From contig JAFABA010000216.1 in assembly GCA_023426265.1 (NCBI GenBank), positions 1-11,647 of the forward strand: DNA of 11,647 bases, in the 5' to 3' direction. Below the pieces are notes generated by a model. The model saw only the letters and a list, made by a program, of their open reading frames with translations. It searched no databases and had not been told where the DNA came from. The position numbers were made by a program, and so were the translations under genes. Positions 5,904 to 11,647 of this stretch are shown here, piece by piece. Position 1 is the first letter of the stretch. Each line of letters starts with the position of its first letter. The DNA is from Bacillota bacterium. Lineage in GTDB: Bacteria > Bacillota > Clostridia > Christensenellales > CAG-138.

Positions 5904-6862
5904 AAACCGCCCTGCGTTTTATCGCTTTATGCCTGACGCTGCTTTTATTTGCAACCGGCTGCGGCATACAGACCACCATACAGGAAGACGCCATAAAAGA
6001 GGCGCTGCCCGGCATCGATCCCGCCGCTGGCATCGGCCGGGACGTGGATATTACGCTCTATTTCCGTTTGACCGATGAACCTGCCCTGGTACCCGTACAG
6101 CGCACCGTGGCCGTGCGCGCCAACGAATACGTTGGGGGCGCGGTGGTCCGGCAACTGCTGAACGGGCCTACCGCGCTGTTCGGCGACCTGGAACGCGTCT
6201 TGCCCAAGGGCACGCGCCTTGTGGACATTTACCCGGACGGCGGCATCCTCTACGTGGTGCTGTCCAAAGAAATCCTGGAATACGAAGATGAGACGGCGAC
6301 CCGGGAAGAGATTGAGCTGACAAAGCGGCTGGGCGTTTACGCCATCGTCAATTCCCTGTGCACATTGGGGGAAGCGAGCCGCGTGCAGGTGTTGGTGGAT
6401 ATGGACGGAACGGGCAAGGGATCGCGCGTTTCCCCCTTCCTTCTAGGGTTTACATCGGAATACACCTCCTCGCAATGGCTGGATCCCATGGGCTTTGAGG
6501 AGGACGCGGTGATTACCCCCAAGTTGATGGTCAACCTGGCGCTGCAGCGGCTGACAGAGGAGGATTACGCCCAGGCCTACATGTTCTTTGCGGAAAGCGA
6601 GACGGGCGGCCTTCAGAAGCCGGATTTTGCGGCGTTTGAAACGGACCTTCTTTCTTTGGGGACGATCGATGCCTTTAATGTAAAGAGCGCCGATACCGAC
6701 GGGACGTTGAACGGCAAAGCCACGGTAGATATTACCTGGACGTCCCGCGAGGACAGAACGACGCGCACGGTGAAAAATGCCGTACTGGCATTGCTGCCCG
6801 AAGGCGGGCTTTATAAAATCGGCTTCTATTCCCTGAAGGAAGCGCTGGAACAGTCCAGATAG
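5900..6862 (+). CDS. GerMN-domain lipoprotein, linked to the two-component system
   Basis: A probable membrane-anchored lipoprotein of 320 residues. A short signal peptide ends in the lipobox-like FATGC, with Cys21 as the lipidation site. A GerMN domain follows (about 49-170), shown by GGAVVRQLLNGP, then LPKGTRLVDIYPDGGILYVVLSKE, then LGVYAIVNSLCTLGEASRVQVLVD. GerMN domains occur in the spore germination protein GerM and in actinobacterial LpqB; they are thought to be binding modules, not enzymes. The last part (about 195-315) is a separate alpha/beta region that I read as possibly NTF2-like, with low certainty. The GTG start at 5900 follows AGGAGG at nine bases and overlaps the kinase stop as GTGA. 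LpqB is likewise encoded after the MtrAB pair and has been reported to affect its kinase, so a modulator role is a reasonable inference. A spore-related role like GerM is the main alternative. Confidence 0.85.
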   Translation: MKTALRFIALCLTLLLFATGCGIQTTIQEDAIKEALPGIDPAAGIGRDVDITLYFRLTDEPALVPVQRTVAVRANEYVGGAVVRQLLNGPTALFGDLERVLPKGTRLVDIYPDGGILYVVLSKEILEYEDETATREEIELTKRLGVYAIVNSLCTLGEASRVQVLVDMDGTGKGSRVSPFLLGFTSEYTSSQWLDPMGFEEDAVITPKLMVNLALQRLTEEDYAQAYMFFAESETGGLQKPDFAAFETDLLSLGTIDAFNVKSADTDGTLNGKATVDITWTSREDRTTRTVKNAVLALLPEGGLYKIGFYSLKEALEQSR

Positions 6863-6870
6863 AGGTAAAT

Positions 6871-8463
6871 ATGGCGAACGATATCGGCAGGACGCATCAC
6901 GGCAACCGGCAAGGCGGGCTTCGGCAAAGAATAAGAAGCCTCTGCCTTGTGTTTGTGTTGCTTTTTCTTGCGTCCTTTATCGGCTGTTCCACCGTCAGGG
7001 AATACCCCGCCCCCCTGCCCGAAAGCGCTGCCACGCCGCCTCCCGTTACGGCCGAAAACGATACGAGCATAGAGCTTGAACTTTTTTTCCCCACGCATGA
7101 CGGCCACACGTTGAGCAGCGAAAAGCGCCAGCTTGCGCGCACCGAAAACGTCAGCCGTGCGCGCACCGCAATAGAAGCGCTGTGCGAGGGGCCCGGAAGC
7201 CCCACGCTCAACCCCGCGGTACCCGAAGGCTGGACGCTTTCCGGTGTGGAGCTCTCCGGCGACGTATGCAACATCTATTTTACCGGCAAACCTGTGGCGG
7301 GCAACGAGCTTCTGGTTTTACGCGCGGCGGCGGCGGCCACGGTATATAAGAGTGAAGGCATTCAATATACGGATATCTACCTCAACGGCATGCAGCCGGG
7401 GTATGGCGGCAATCCGCTCGGTGTGCTCTCCCCCATCGATATCCCGCTCGATTCCTACCTGAATATCATTGAGCGCGACAACACCGAAACCGGCACCGGG
7501 CAGACCGGCGAAGCCAACCCATTAAAGACCCGTAACGCGCAGCTTTATTTTACCGATATCACGGGCAGCCTGCTGCTGTGTGACGTGCGGCAGCTTTCCT
7601 ATCAGGAGCAGGAGCATGCCAATATCGTAGTCGCAGCGCTTTTAGGCGAGCTTGCAAAAGGTTCTCTGGGTAGCGTTGGCCGGGAACCTGTGCTGCCCAG
7701 CGACATGCAGCTCGTAAAATGCGTGGTGCCCGAGCCCGAATCCGCTTCCCCTTCCTCTGCGGAAACGGATATTCCGCTTGCGGCTTCGGTGACGGGCCAG
7801 GTGGTGGACCTCTACTTCACCCGCCCGGCAGGAGAGATCCCTCCCATCGCATTCGCTTCGATCGTATATACGGTGACGGGCTTCTGGCCCCGGACCGAAG
7901 GCGTGCGCATCTACCTGGATGACGCGTCCGTCACGCTGGACAGCGTGCTCGAAAATGGAGATCGCGCCGACATATTCACCCGCGCCGATTTTTCCGGCAT
8001 GCTGGGGCATACCGTGACATTGCTTTTCCCGGATCAGGACGGTCTGGGCCTCTACCCGGTATTGCACTGCCTGCCGCAAAACGCCGCGTACGACCCGCTT
8101 GCGAGACTGACTGCACTCTTTGCCGGCCCCGCCGATCCCGGCCTGCCGCTTTCCATGCTTGACCAAGGGGACGTCTTGGGCGTTTCCATACAGGGCAATA
8201 TGGCCGTGGTGAACTTCAGGCAAGGCTTTTACGAGAAGCTTTCCGTATTCGTGGAAAGCGGCGTATCACGCCTGCCGCAGAACACGCGTGCGCAGATGGC
8301 GGTGTTTGCCATGGTCAATACGCTTGCAAGCATGCCGGGCGTAGATAAAGTATGGATGCTGGAAAACGGTGAACGCATCAACAAGAGCATCAACATGCTT
8401 TATCTGGGCAACCCGCTCTTCTATAACCCCGGCCTCCTGCTTATTCAGGAAAGCGGGGAATAG
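6871..8463 (+). CDS. Large lipoprotein with three GerMN-like repeats
   Basis: A 530-residue predicted lipoprotein. A basic N-terminus (RQRIRS) and hydrophobic stretch (about 24-38) lead to IGCS, with Cys39 as the likely lipid site; Phe at -3 is unusual for a lipobox. After a Pro/Ala-rich linker come three related units: about 66-172 (IELELFFPT to YTDIYLNG), about 222-350 (NAQLYFTD to GVRIYLDD) and about 380-500 (VTLLFPDQDG to VDKVWMLENG). Each has an opening strand, a helix with a GP- or GEL-like turn, a VxxxYF or VVNF strand, and a closing helix plus strand. The middle unit is the most diverged, with an insertion rich in Pro/Ser. The ATG at 6871 follows AGAGG that overlaps the previous stop codon; the gap is eight bases, so both lipoproteins are in one operon with the kinase. 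No enzyme motif is visible. The downstream gap has a T-run (8487-8492) but no convincing terminator stem. Confidence 0.8.
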   Translation: MANDIGRTHHGNRQGGLRQRIRSLCLVFVLLFLASFIGCSTVREYPAPLPESAATPPPVTAENDTSIELELFFPTHDGHTLSSEKRQLARTENVSRARTAIEALCEGPGSPTLNPAVPEGWTLSGVELSGDVCNIYFTGKPVAGNELLVLRAAAAATVYKSEGIQYTDIYLNGMQPGYGGNPLGVLSPIDIPLDSYLNIIERDNTETGTGQTGEANPLKTRNAQLYFTDITGSLLLCDVRQLSYQEQEHANIVVAALLGELAKGSLGSVGREPVLPSDMQLVKCVVPEPESASPSSAETDIPLAASVTGQVVDLYFTRPAGEIPPIAFASIVYTVTGFWPRTEGVRIYLDDASVTLDSVLENGDRADIFTRADFSGMLGHTVTLLFPDQDGLGLYPVLHCLPQNAAYDPLARLTALFAGPADPGLPLSMLDQGDVLGVSIQGNMAVVNFRQGFYEKLSVFVESGVSRLPQNTRAQMAVFAMVNTLASMPGVDKVWMLENGERINKSINMLYLGNPLFYNPGLLLIQESGE

Positions 8464-8527
8464 AATTCTTGCCAAGCCCGTGTGACTTTTTTCGCCTTAA
8501 TATTTATAAATTATTCATATACGATAT

Positions 8528-8557
8528 ATGCCCAAGCTCTAAGCCTTGCGCTATAAT
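8528..8557 (+). promoter_or_regulatory. Probable promoter for the plus-strand LCP gene
   Basis: A perfect -10 box TATAAT is at 8552-8557. The -35 region (about 8528-8534, ATGCCCA) matches poorly at 17 or 18 bases. An AT-rich stretch at 8498-8528 just upstream could act as an UP element. Predicted start is near 8564, which excludes the TTG at 8546 as a start codon because it would precede the transcript. Confidence 0.5.
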
Positions 8558-8582
8558 AAGTCGTTGGGAAAAATAAGAAGCG

Positions 8583-8605
8583 GCCGCATCAAAAAAGTAT
8601 GCGGC
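8583..8605 (+). other. Leader hairpin between the LCP promoter and start codon
   Basis: GCCGCAT (8583-8589) and ATGCGGC (8599-8605) form a perfect seven-base stem with a nine-base A-rich loop. It is followed by TTTG and lies nine bases before the ribosome binding site. The short T-run makes it a poor terminator. It may influence translation or mRNA stability. Confidence 0.45.
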
Positions 8606-8613
8606 TTTGCCAT

Positions 8614-8618
8614 AGGAG
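8614..8618 (+). promoter_or_regulatory. Ribosome binding site that fixes the LCP start
   Basis: AGGAG lies five bases before ATG at 8624. The open frame extends upstream to a TTG at 8546, but that codon has no binding site and lies ahead of the predicted transcription start. Confidence 0.65.
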
Positions 8619-8623
8619 CCGAT

Positions 8624-10249
8624 ATGTTGAACGACGAGAATTCGCGTAAAATCAGGCATGTAGGCGGCACGCCGCCTCTACAGCAGGACGCGACGGAAAA
8701 CGCCTCTGCAGCGAACACTTCAAATGCCTCGGCTGCGAAAGCCAAGCCCGCAGCCCCGAAACGGCAATCCGGGTTGCTCTCGCTCTCACCCAAAGGGCAA
8801 AAGAGGCATAGCCCCCGTAAAAAGATGACAAAAGCAGGAAAGATCGTGCTTTTTTCTTTGCTTGCGCTGCTTGTCGCGGGTGTGGGCATTGGGTTGAAAT
8901 TCTATATTGATGTGACGAACCCTGCCGCGCTGTTCCAGGAGGACCCGCAGCCCACTTTAGCGCCCGCTCCCACCCCGGAAGGGACATTGTCTCCAGGGTC
9001 TTCGCCCACGCCTTCTCCTACGCCCGATCCGCAGGCACAGCTACTAAGCCAGGCGGACCTGGAGTTTATGAAAAACCGCGTAAACATACTCGTACTGGGC
9101 ATTGACGAAAGCACGGAGCGCGCCAACTGGGGCTCCTTTCGTACGGATACGATGATACTTGTGACAATCGATTTTGCCACAAACGACGTGCACATGGTCT
9201 CCGTCCCGCGCGACAGCTACGTAAAAATCGCAAACAGCGACGGGAAGGTCATTACCAAGAACGGCCTGCCGCAGTTTGCGAAGATCAACAGCGCCTTCCC
9301 CACCGGCGGCGGCGCGCAGAAAAACGGCTATGAGTACGCTATGGGCACGGTCAGCTACCTGTTGGGCGGCATACCGATCCATTATTACCTGGGCTTTAAC
9401 ATGAACGTTGTCAAGGAAGTGGTCAACGCCATGGGCGGCGTGGACTATAATGTGGACGTTGAGGTCAACATGAACGGGCGTCAGCTCCACCCCGGCATGC
9501 AGCATATGGATGGCCAGGCGGTGCTCGATTACGCGCGCCAAAGGAAGGGCTCTTCCGATATCGCCCGCGTGGACCGGCAGCAGCGCATCATCATGGCGAT
9601 ATTCCAGCAATTGAAGAGCACGGGCCAGATACAGAACCTGCCCCAAATTTACACGGCGGTAGAGCAAAACATCCAGACGAACTTGAGCTTCAAGCAGATT
9701 ACCTCGCTTGCGCTGCTGGCGCTGCAGATGGACCAGTCCCAGCTTTACAAGCACACGGTGGACGGCGAATTCCTCAATATGTATACGGTAAGCTACTGGG
9801 GTGTCAACACCTCCAAGCTCGACAAGCTGATCAAAGAGGTGTTCGGCATCAGCGTCTCCACCGACGCCGATATCAATGTTTCCAACATCAAAGCGCAGAT
9901 CGAGGCGAACCGCGCGCTGATTGCCGCCGAGCTTGAAGCGGCGAAAAACGCTATTGCCCAGGCGGACGGCATCCTCGCACAGTACGGCGCCTGGTTGTCC
10001 GAGGATACGCAATCCCAGTTAAAGAGCGCGAAGAGCCAGCTGGAGGATGCGGTGGATATGGAGGATAAAGCCCAGCTTGACACTTACACCCCGCCGCTTG
10101 TACAGCTGTGCAACGAAATTCTTATGGCGCTGCAAAACGCGGGCGCAATGTCGGGGACAATCCCCGAGCCCACGCCGGATACAGGCGAAATACCCGAGAT
10201 ACCCGAGATACCCGAGATACCGGAAATACAGGAGACGCCCGCCGGGTAA
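8624..10249 (+). CDS. LytR-CpsA-Psr (LCP) family cell-wall ligase, long form
   Basis: LCP proteins transfer undecaprenyl-linked polymers (teichoic acids, capsule or other wall glycans) onto peptidoglycan on the outer face of the membrane. This 541-residue protein has a long, basic, Ala-rich cytoplasmic N-terminus (1-70), one membrane helix (about 73-95), a Pro/Thr/Ser linker (about 109-137), and an LCP domain (about 150-345). Its polyphosphate-binding arginines and acids are present: FRTDTM (Arg173, Asp175), VPRDSY (Arg196, Asp197), INSAF, and ARQRKGSSDIARVDRQQ (Arg305, Arg307, Arg315, Arg318). A C-terminal helical region (about 420-525) of no clear family precedes a tail of five IPE-like repeats. 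I chose ATG 8624 over the upstream TTG for its binding site and the promoter position. A close paralogue lies tail to tail downstream. The polymer attached cannot be told from sequence. Confidence 0.92.
   Translation: MLNDENSRKIRHVGGTPPLQQDATENASAANTSNASAAKAKPAAPKRQSGLLSLSPKGQKRHSPRKKMTKAGKIVLFSLLALLVAGVGIGLKFYIDVTNPAALFQEDPQPTLAPAPTPEGTLSPGSSPTPSPTPDPQAQLLSQADLEFMKNRVNILVLGIDESTERANWGSFRTDTMILVTIDFATNDVHMVSVPRDSYVKIANSDGKVITKNGLPQFAKINSAFPTGGGAQKNGYEYAMGTVSYLLGGIPIHYYLGFNMNVVKEVVNAMGGVDYNVDVEVNMNGRQLHPGMQHMDGQAVLDYARQRKGSSDIARVDRQQRIIMAIFQQLKSTGQIQNLPQIYTAVEQNIQTNLSFKQITSLALLALQMDQSQLYKHTVDGEFLNMYTVSYWGVNTSKLDKLIKEVFGISVSTDADINVSNIKAQIEANRALIAAELEAAKNAIAQADGILAQYGAWLSEDTQSQLKSAKSQLEDAVDMEDKAQLDTYTPPLVQLCNEILMALQNAGAMSGTIPEPTPDTGEIPEIPEIPEIPEIQETPAG
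10190..10234 (+). repeat. Tandem 9-bp repeat encoding an IPE tail
   Basis: Five consecutive 9-bp units, three identical (ATACCCGAG) and two diverged (ATACCGGAA, ATACAGGAG), encode IPE IPE IPE IPE IQE near the LCP C-terminus. Unit gain or loss keeps the frame, so the tail length may vary between strains. The paralogue lacks it. Confidence 0.85.
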
Positions 10250-10278
10250 ATTCAATTTAAAAGCAGGCGAAATGCAAG

Positions 10279-10310
10279 AAAGCAGGGTGCGGTAATCCGC
10301 ACCCTGCTTT
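10279..10310. terminator. Bidirectional intrinsic terminator between the convergent LCP genes
   Basis: A perfect 14-base stem (10279-10292 with 10297-10310; core AGCAGGGTGCGG/CCGCACCCTGCT) encloses the four-base loop TAAT. On the plus strand the descending arm ends in TTTTATATTT; on the minus strand it ends in TTTCTT. It starts 29 bases after the plus-strand stop and lies 13 bases from the minus-strand stop, so it should serve both genes, more strongly for the plus strand. Confidence 0.92.
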
Positions 10311-10323
10311 TATATTTGCTGCT

Positions 10324-11589
10324 TTAAGGGAGCAACCCCGCGTTCCGCACGCCCTCTTCCACCGCGTCGCAGTACTGCGTAAGCTGCTTCGTTTCGGAAG
10401 CAAGTTGCTCCTTATCCTGCGCCTCCATGGCGTTCTGCACGGCATTAATGTACTGCTGCAGCCTGTTGCGGGAATTTGCCTCAAGGTACGAGCCGTACGC
10501 CTCCATCAGGGATTGCCCGCGGGTTAGAGCTTCCTGCGCCGCCGAAAGTTCCTCCCCCACCCGGGCGCTGTCTTCCTCTATGGAGGGCTTGACGTTTTTA
10601 AAATCGATCTCGTCGTCCACGGAGACTTCCGTGCCGAATACTTCCTCTATCAATTCTTCGAGCGCCTGGGTGTTTAAGCCCCAGTAGCTTGCGCCGTTCA
10701 TATCCAGGAAATCTCCGGTTACCATATGGCGCTCCAGTTGCGACACGTCCATTTTCAGCGCCAGCAGCGCGAGGGCGCCGATCTGTTTCAAACTCAGGTT
10801 GGTCTGTATGTTTTGTTCCACCGCCTGATAAATTTCAGGGATACGGGCGACCTGTCCGCTGGATTTCAATTGCTCGAATATGGCCATAATGACCTTTTGC
10901 TGCCGTTCCACGCGCGCGATATCCGAAGATCCCTTCCTTTGGCGGGCATATTGGAGAACACCCAATCCATCAAGGTGCTGCATGCCGGGGTGCAGCACGT
11001 AGCCATCCACATCGATTTCGGTATCCACATTGAAATCTAGCCCGCCCATGGCGTTCACCACGTCTTTTACAACATCCATGTCAAACCCAAGATAGTAGTG
11101 GACCGGAATGCCATCGAACAGGTAGCTCACGGTGCCCATGGCGTATTCATACCCCTCTTCCCCCAGGCCGCCGCCCTTTGTGAACGCGCTGTTTATTTTG
11201 CCGTGGCCATGCAGGTTCCCATCTGCGTCGGCAATTTTCACGTAGCTGTCCCGCGGGATGGAGATAAGATCCACATCGTTTTTCGTAAAATCGATTGTAG
11301 CGAGAATCATGGTGTCCGTGCGGAAGGAATCCCACCCCTGCCGCTCCGCGCTTTTATCCAGCCCCAGCACCAGGATATTGACGCGGTCTTTCATAAACGC
11401 CGTGTCCGCCTGGCTCATAAGCTGCGCCTCGGCGTCTTTATCGGATACTGCGCCAAAAACCGTTTGGGGATTGGAAACGTCTAAGAAAAACTTCAAACCC
11501 ACGCCCAATGCTGCAAGCAACAGCCCAAGCAGGGCAAAAAGAACGCCGCGCTTTACGGCGGATTTCCCGTTTACCCGTTTGTGCGGCAT
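10324..11589 (-). CDS. LytR-CpsA-Psr (LCP) family cell-wall ligase, paralogue
   Basis: A second wall-polymer ligase, clearly paralogous to its convergent neighbour. The 421 residues from ATG 11589 give a basic start, a membrane helix (about 15-33), and an LCP domain (about 66-260) with FRTDTM (Arg90, Asp92), IPRDSY (Arg113, Asp114), INSAF and ARQRKGSSDIARVERQQ. A helical C-terminal region follows that aligns with the neighbour's, including one cysteine (LTQYCDAVEE versus LVQLCNEILM). It lacks the neighbour's Pro-rich linker and IPE tail, and has a shorter loop before INSAF. The start is uncertain: AAGGGAG is rather far (12 bases or more) from the ATG, and the frame stays open without a stop through 11590 to the right edge. 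The true start may therefore lie outside the window, giving a cytoplasmic extension like the neighbour's. No promoter is visible in the last 58 bases. Confidence 0.9.
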   Translation of the reverse strand: MPHKRVNGKSAVKRGVLFALLGLLLAALGVGLKFFLDVSNPQTVFGAVSDKDAEAQLMSQADTAFMKDRVNILVLGLDKSAERQGWDSFRTDTMILATIDFTKNDVDLISIPRDSYVKIADADGNLHGHGKINSAFTKGGGLGEEGYEYAMGTVSYLFDGIPVHYYLGFDMDVVKDVVNAMGGLDFNVDTEIDVDGYVLHPGMQHLDGLGVLQYARQRKGSSDIARVERQQKVIMAIFEQLKSSGQVARIPEIYQAVEQNIQTNLSLKQIGALALLALKMDVSQLERHMVTGDFLDMNGASYWGLNTQALEELIEEVFGTEVSVDDEIDFKNVKPSIEEDSARVGEELSAAQEALTRGQSLMEAYGSYLEANSRNRLQQYINAVQNAMEAQDKEQLASETKQLTQYCDAVEEGVRNAGLLP

Positions 11590-11647
11590 CCTTGTTCTGT
11601 TCTCCCTTACGCCTAAATCCGCAGCCGCCGGAACGGTTGCGCCTTGT

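Noticed and set aside
8464..8500. Terminator after the second lipoprotein gene
   Set aside because: A T-run is present at 8487-8492, but no stable stem precedes it; only a four-pair A/T-rich stem around the stop codon is possible.
8546..8623. Upstream TTG start adding 26 residues to the plus-strand LCP protein
   Set aside because: The TTG lies ahead of the -10 box and lacks a ribosome binding site, and the added segment spans the leader hairpin.
9044..10012. Minus-strand open frame of 322 codons opposite the plus-strand LCP gene
   Set aside because: Long but antisense to strongly conserved LCP motifs; His/Val/Arg-rich shadow composition. The other LCP gene also has an antisense shadow at 11098-11484.

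Overview
The window reads as chromosomal DNA from a moderately GC-rich Firmicute, most likely a member of the class Clostridia. The signs are strong AGGAGG ribosome binding sites, TTG and GTG starts, SigA-type promoters with extended -10 elements, an S11 D,D-carboxypeptidase, GerMN lipoproteins and LytR-CpsA-Psr (LCP) proteins. This placement is inferred from gene content. I cannot name a genus. Every gene has a plausible cell-envelope, signalling or translation-quality role, and I see no phage, transposon, CRISPR or tRNA.

Left third, minus strand (transcribed right to left): an S11 D-Ala-D-Ala carboxypeptidase (3458-2085), smpB (2060-1593), lysA (1401-148), then the 5' end of ssrA, the tmRNA (76 to the left edge). 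SmpB and tmRNA are the two halves of the trans-translation ribosome-rescue system; here lysA sits between them. The ssrA promoter overlaps the lysA stop codon, and the lysA terminator hairpin falls inside the predicted ssrA leader. None of the ssrA tag reading frame is in the window.

A 299-bp divergent intergenic region (3459-3757) carries back-to-back extended -10 promoters and an 11-bp-phased direct repeat (TTGTAT-N5-TTGTAT) resembling an OmpR-family operator.

Centre, plus strand: an OmpR-family response regulator (3758-4444), a membrane histidine kinase (4437-5903), a GerMN lipoprotein (5900-6862) and a second, larger lipoprotein with three GerMN-like repeats (6871-8463). The genes overlap or nearly touch and should be one operon. 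The order regulator-kinase-GerMN lipoprotein parallels mtrA-mtrB-lpqB of Actinobacteria, so the lipoproteins may be accessory sensors or modulators of the kinase. This is the best candidate here for a little-described system.

Right third: two closely related LCP proteins (8624-10249 plus; 10324-11589 minus) face each other tail to tail across a strong bidirectional terminator (10279-10310). LCP enzymes attach undecaprenyl-linked polymers to peptidoglycan. Together with the carboxypeptidase and DAP decarboxylase, the window is dominated by wall construction and a two-component system that may monitor it.
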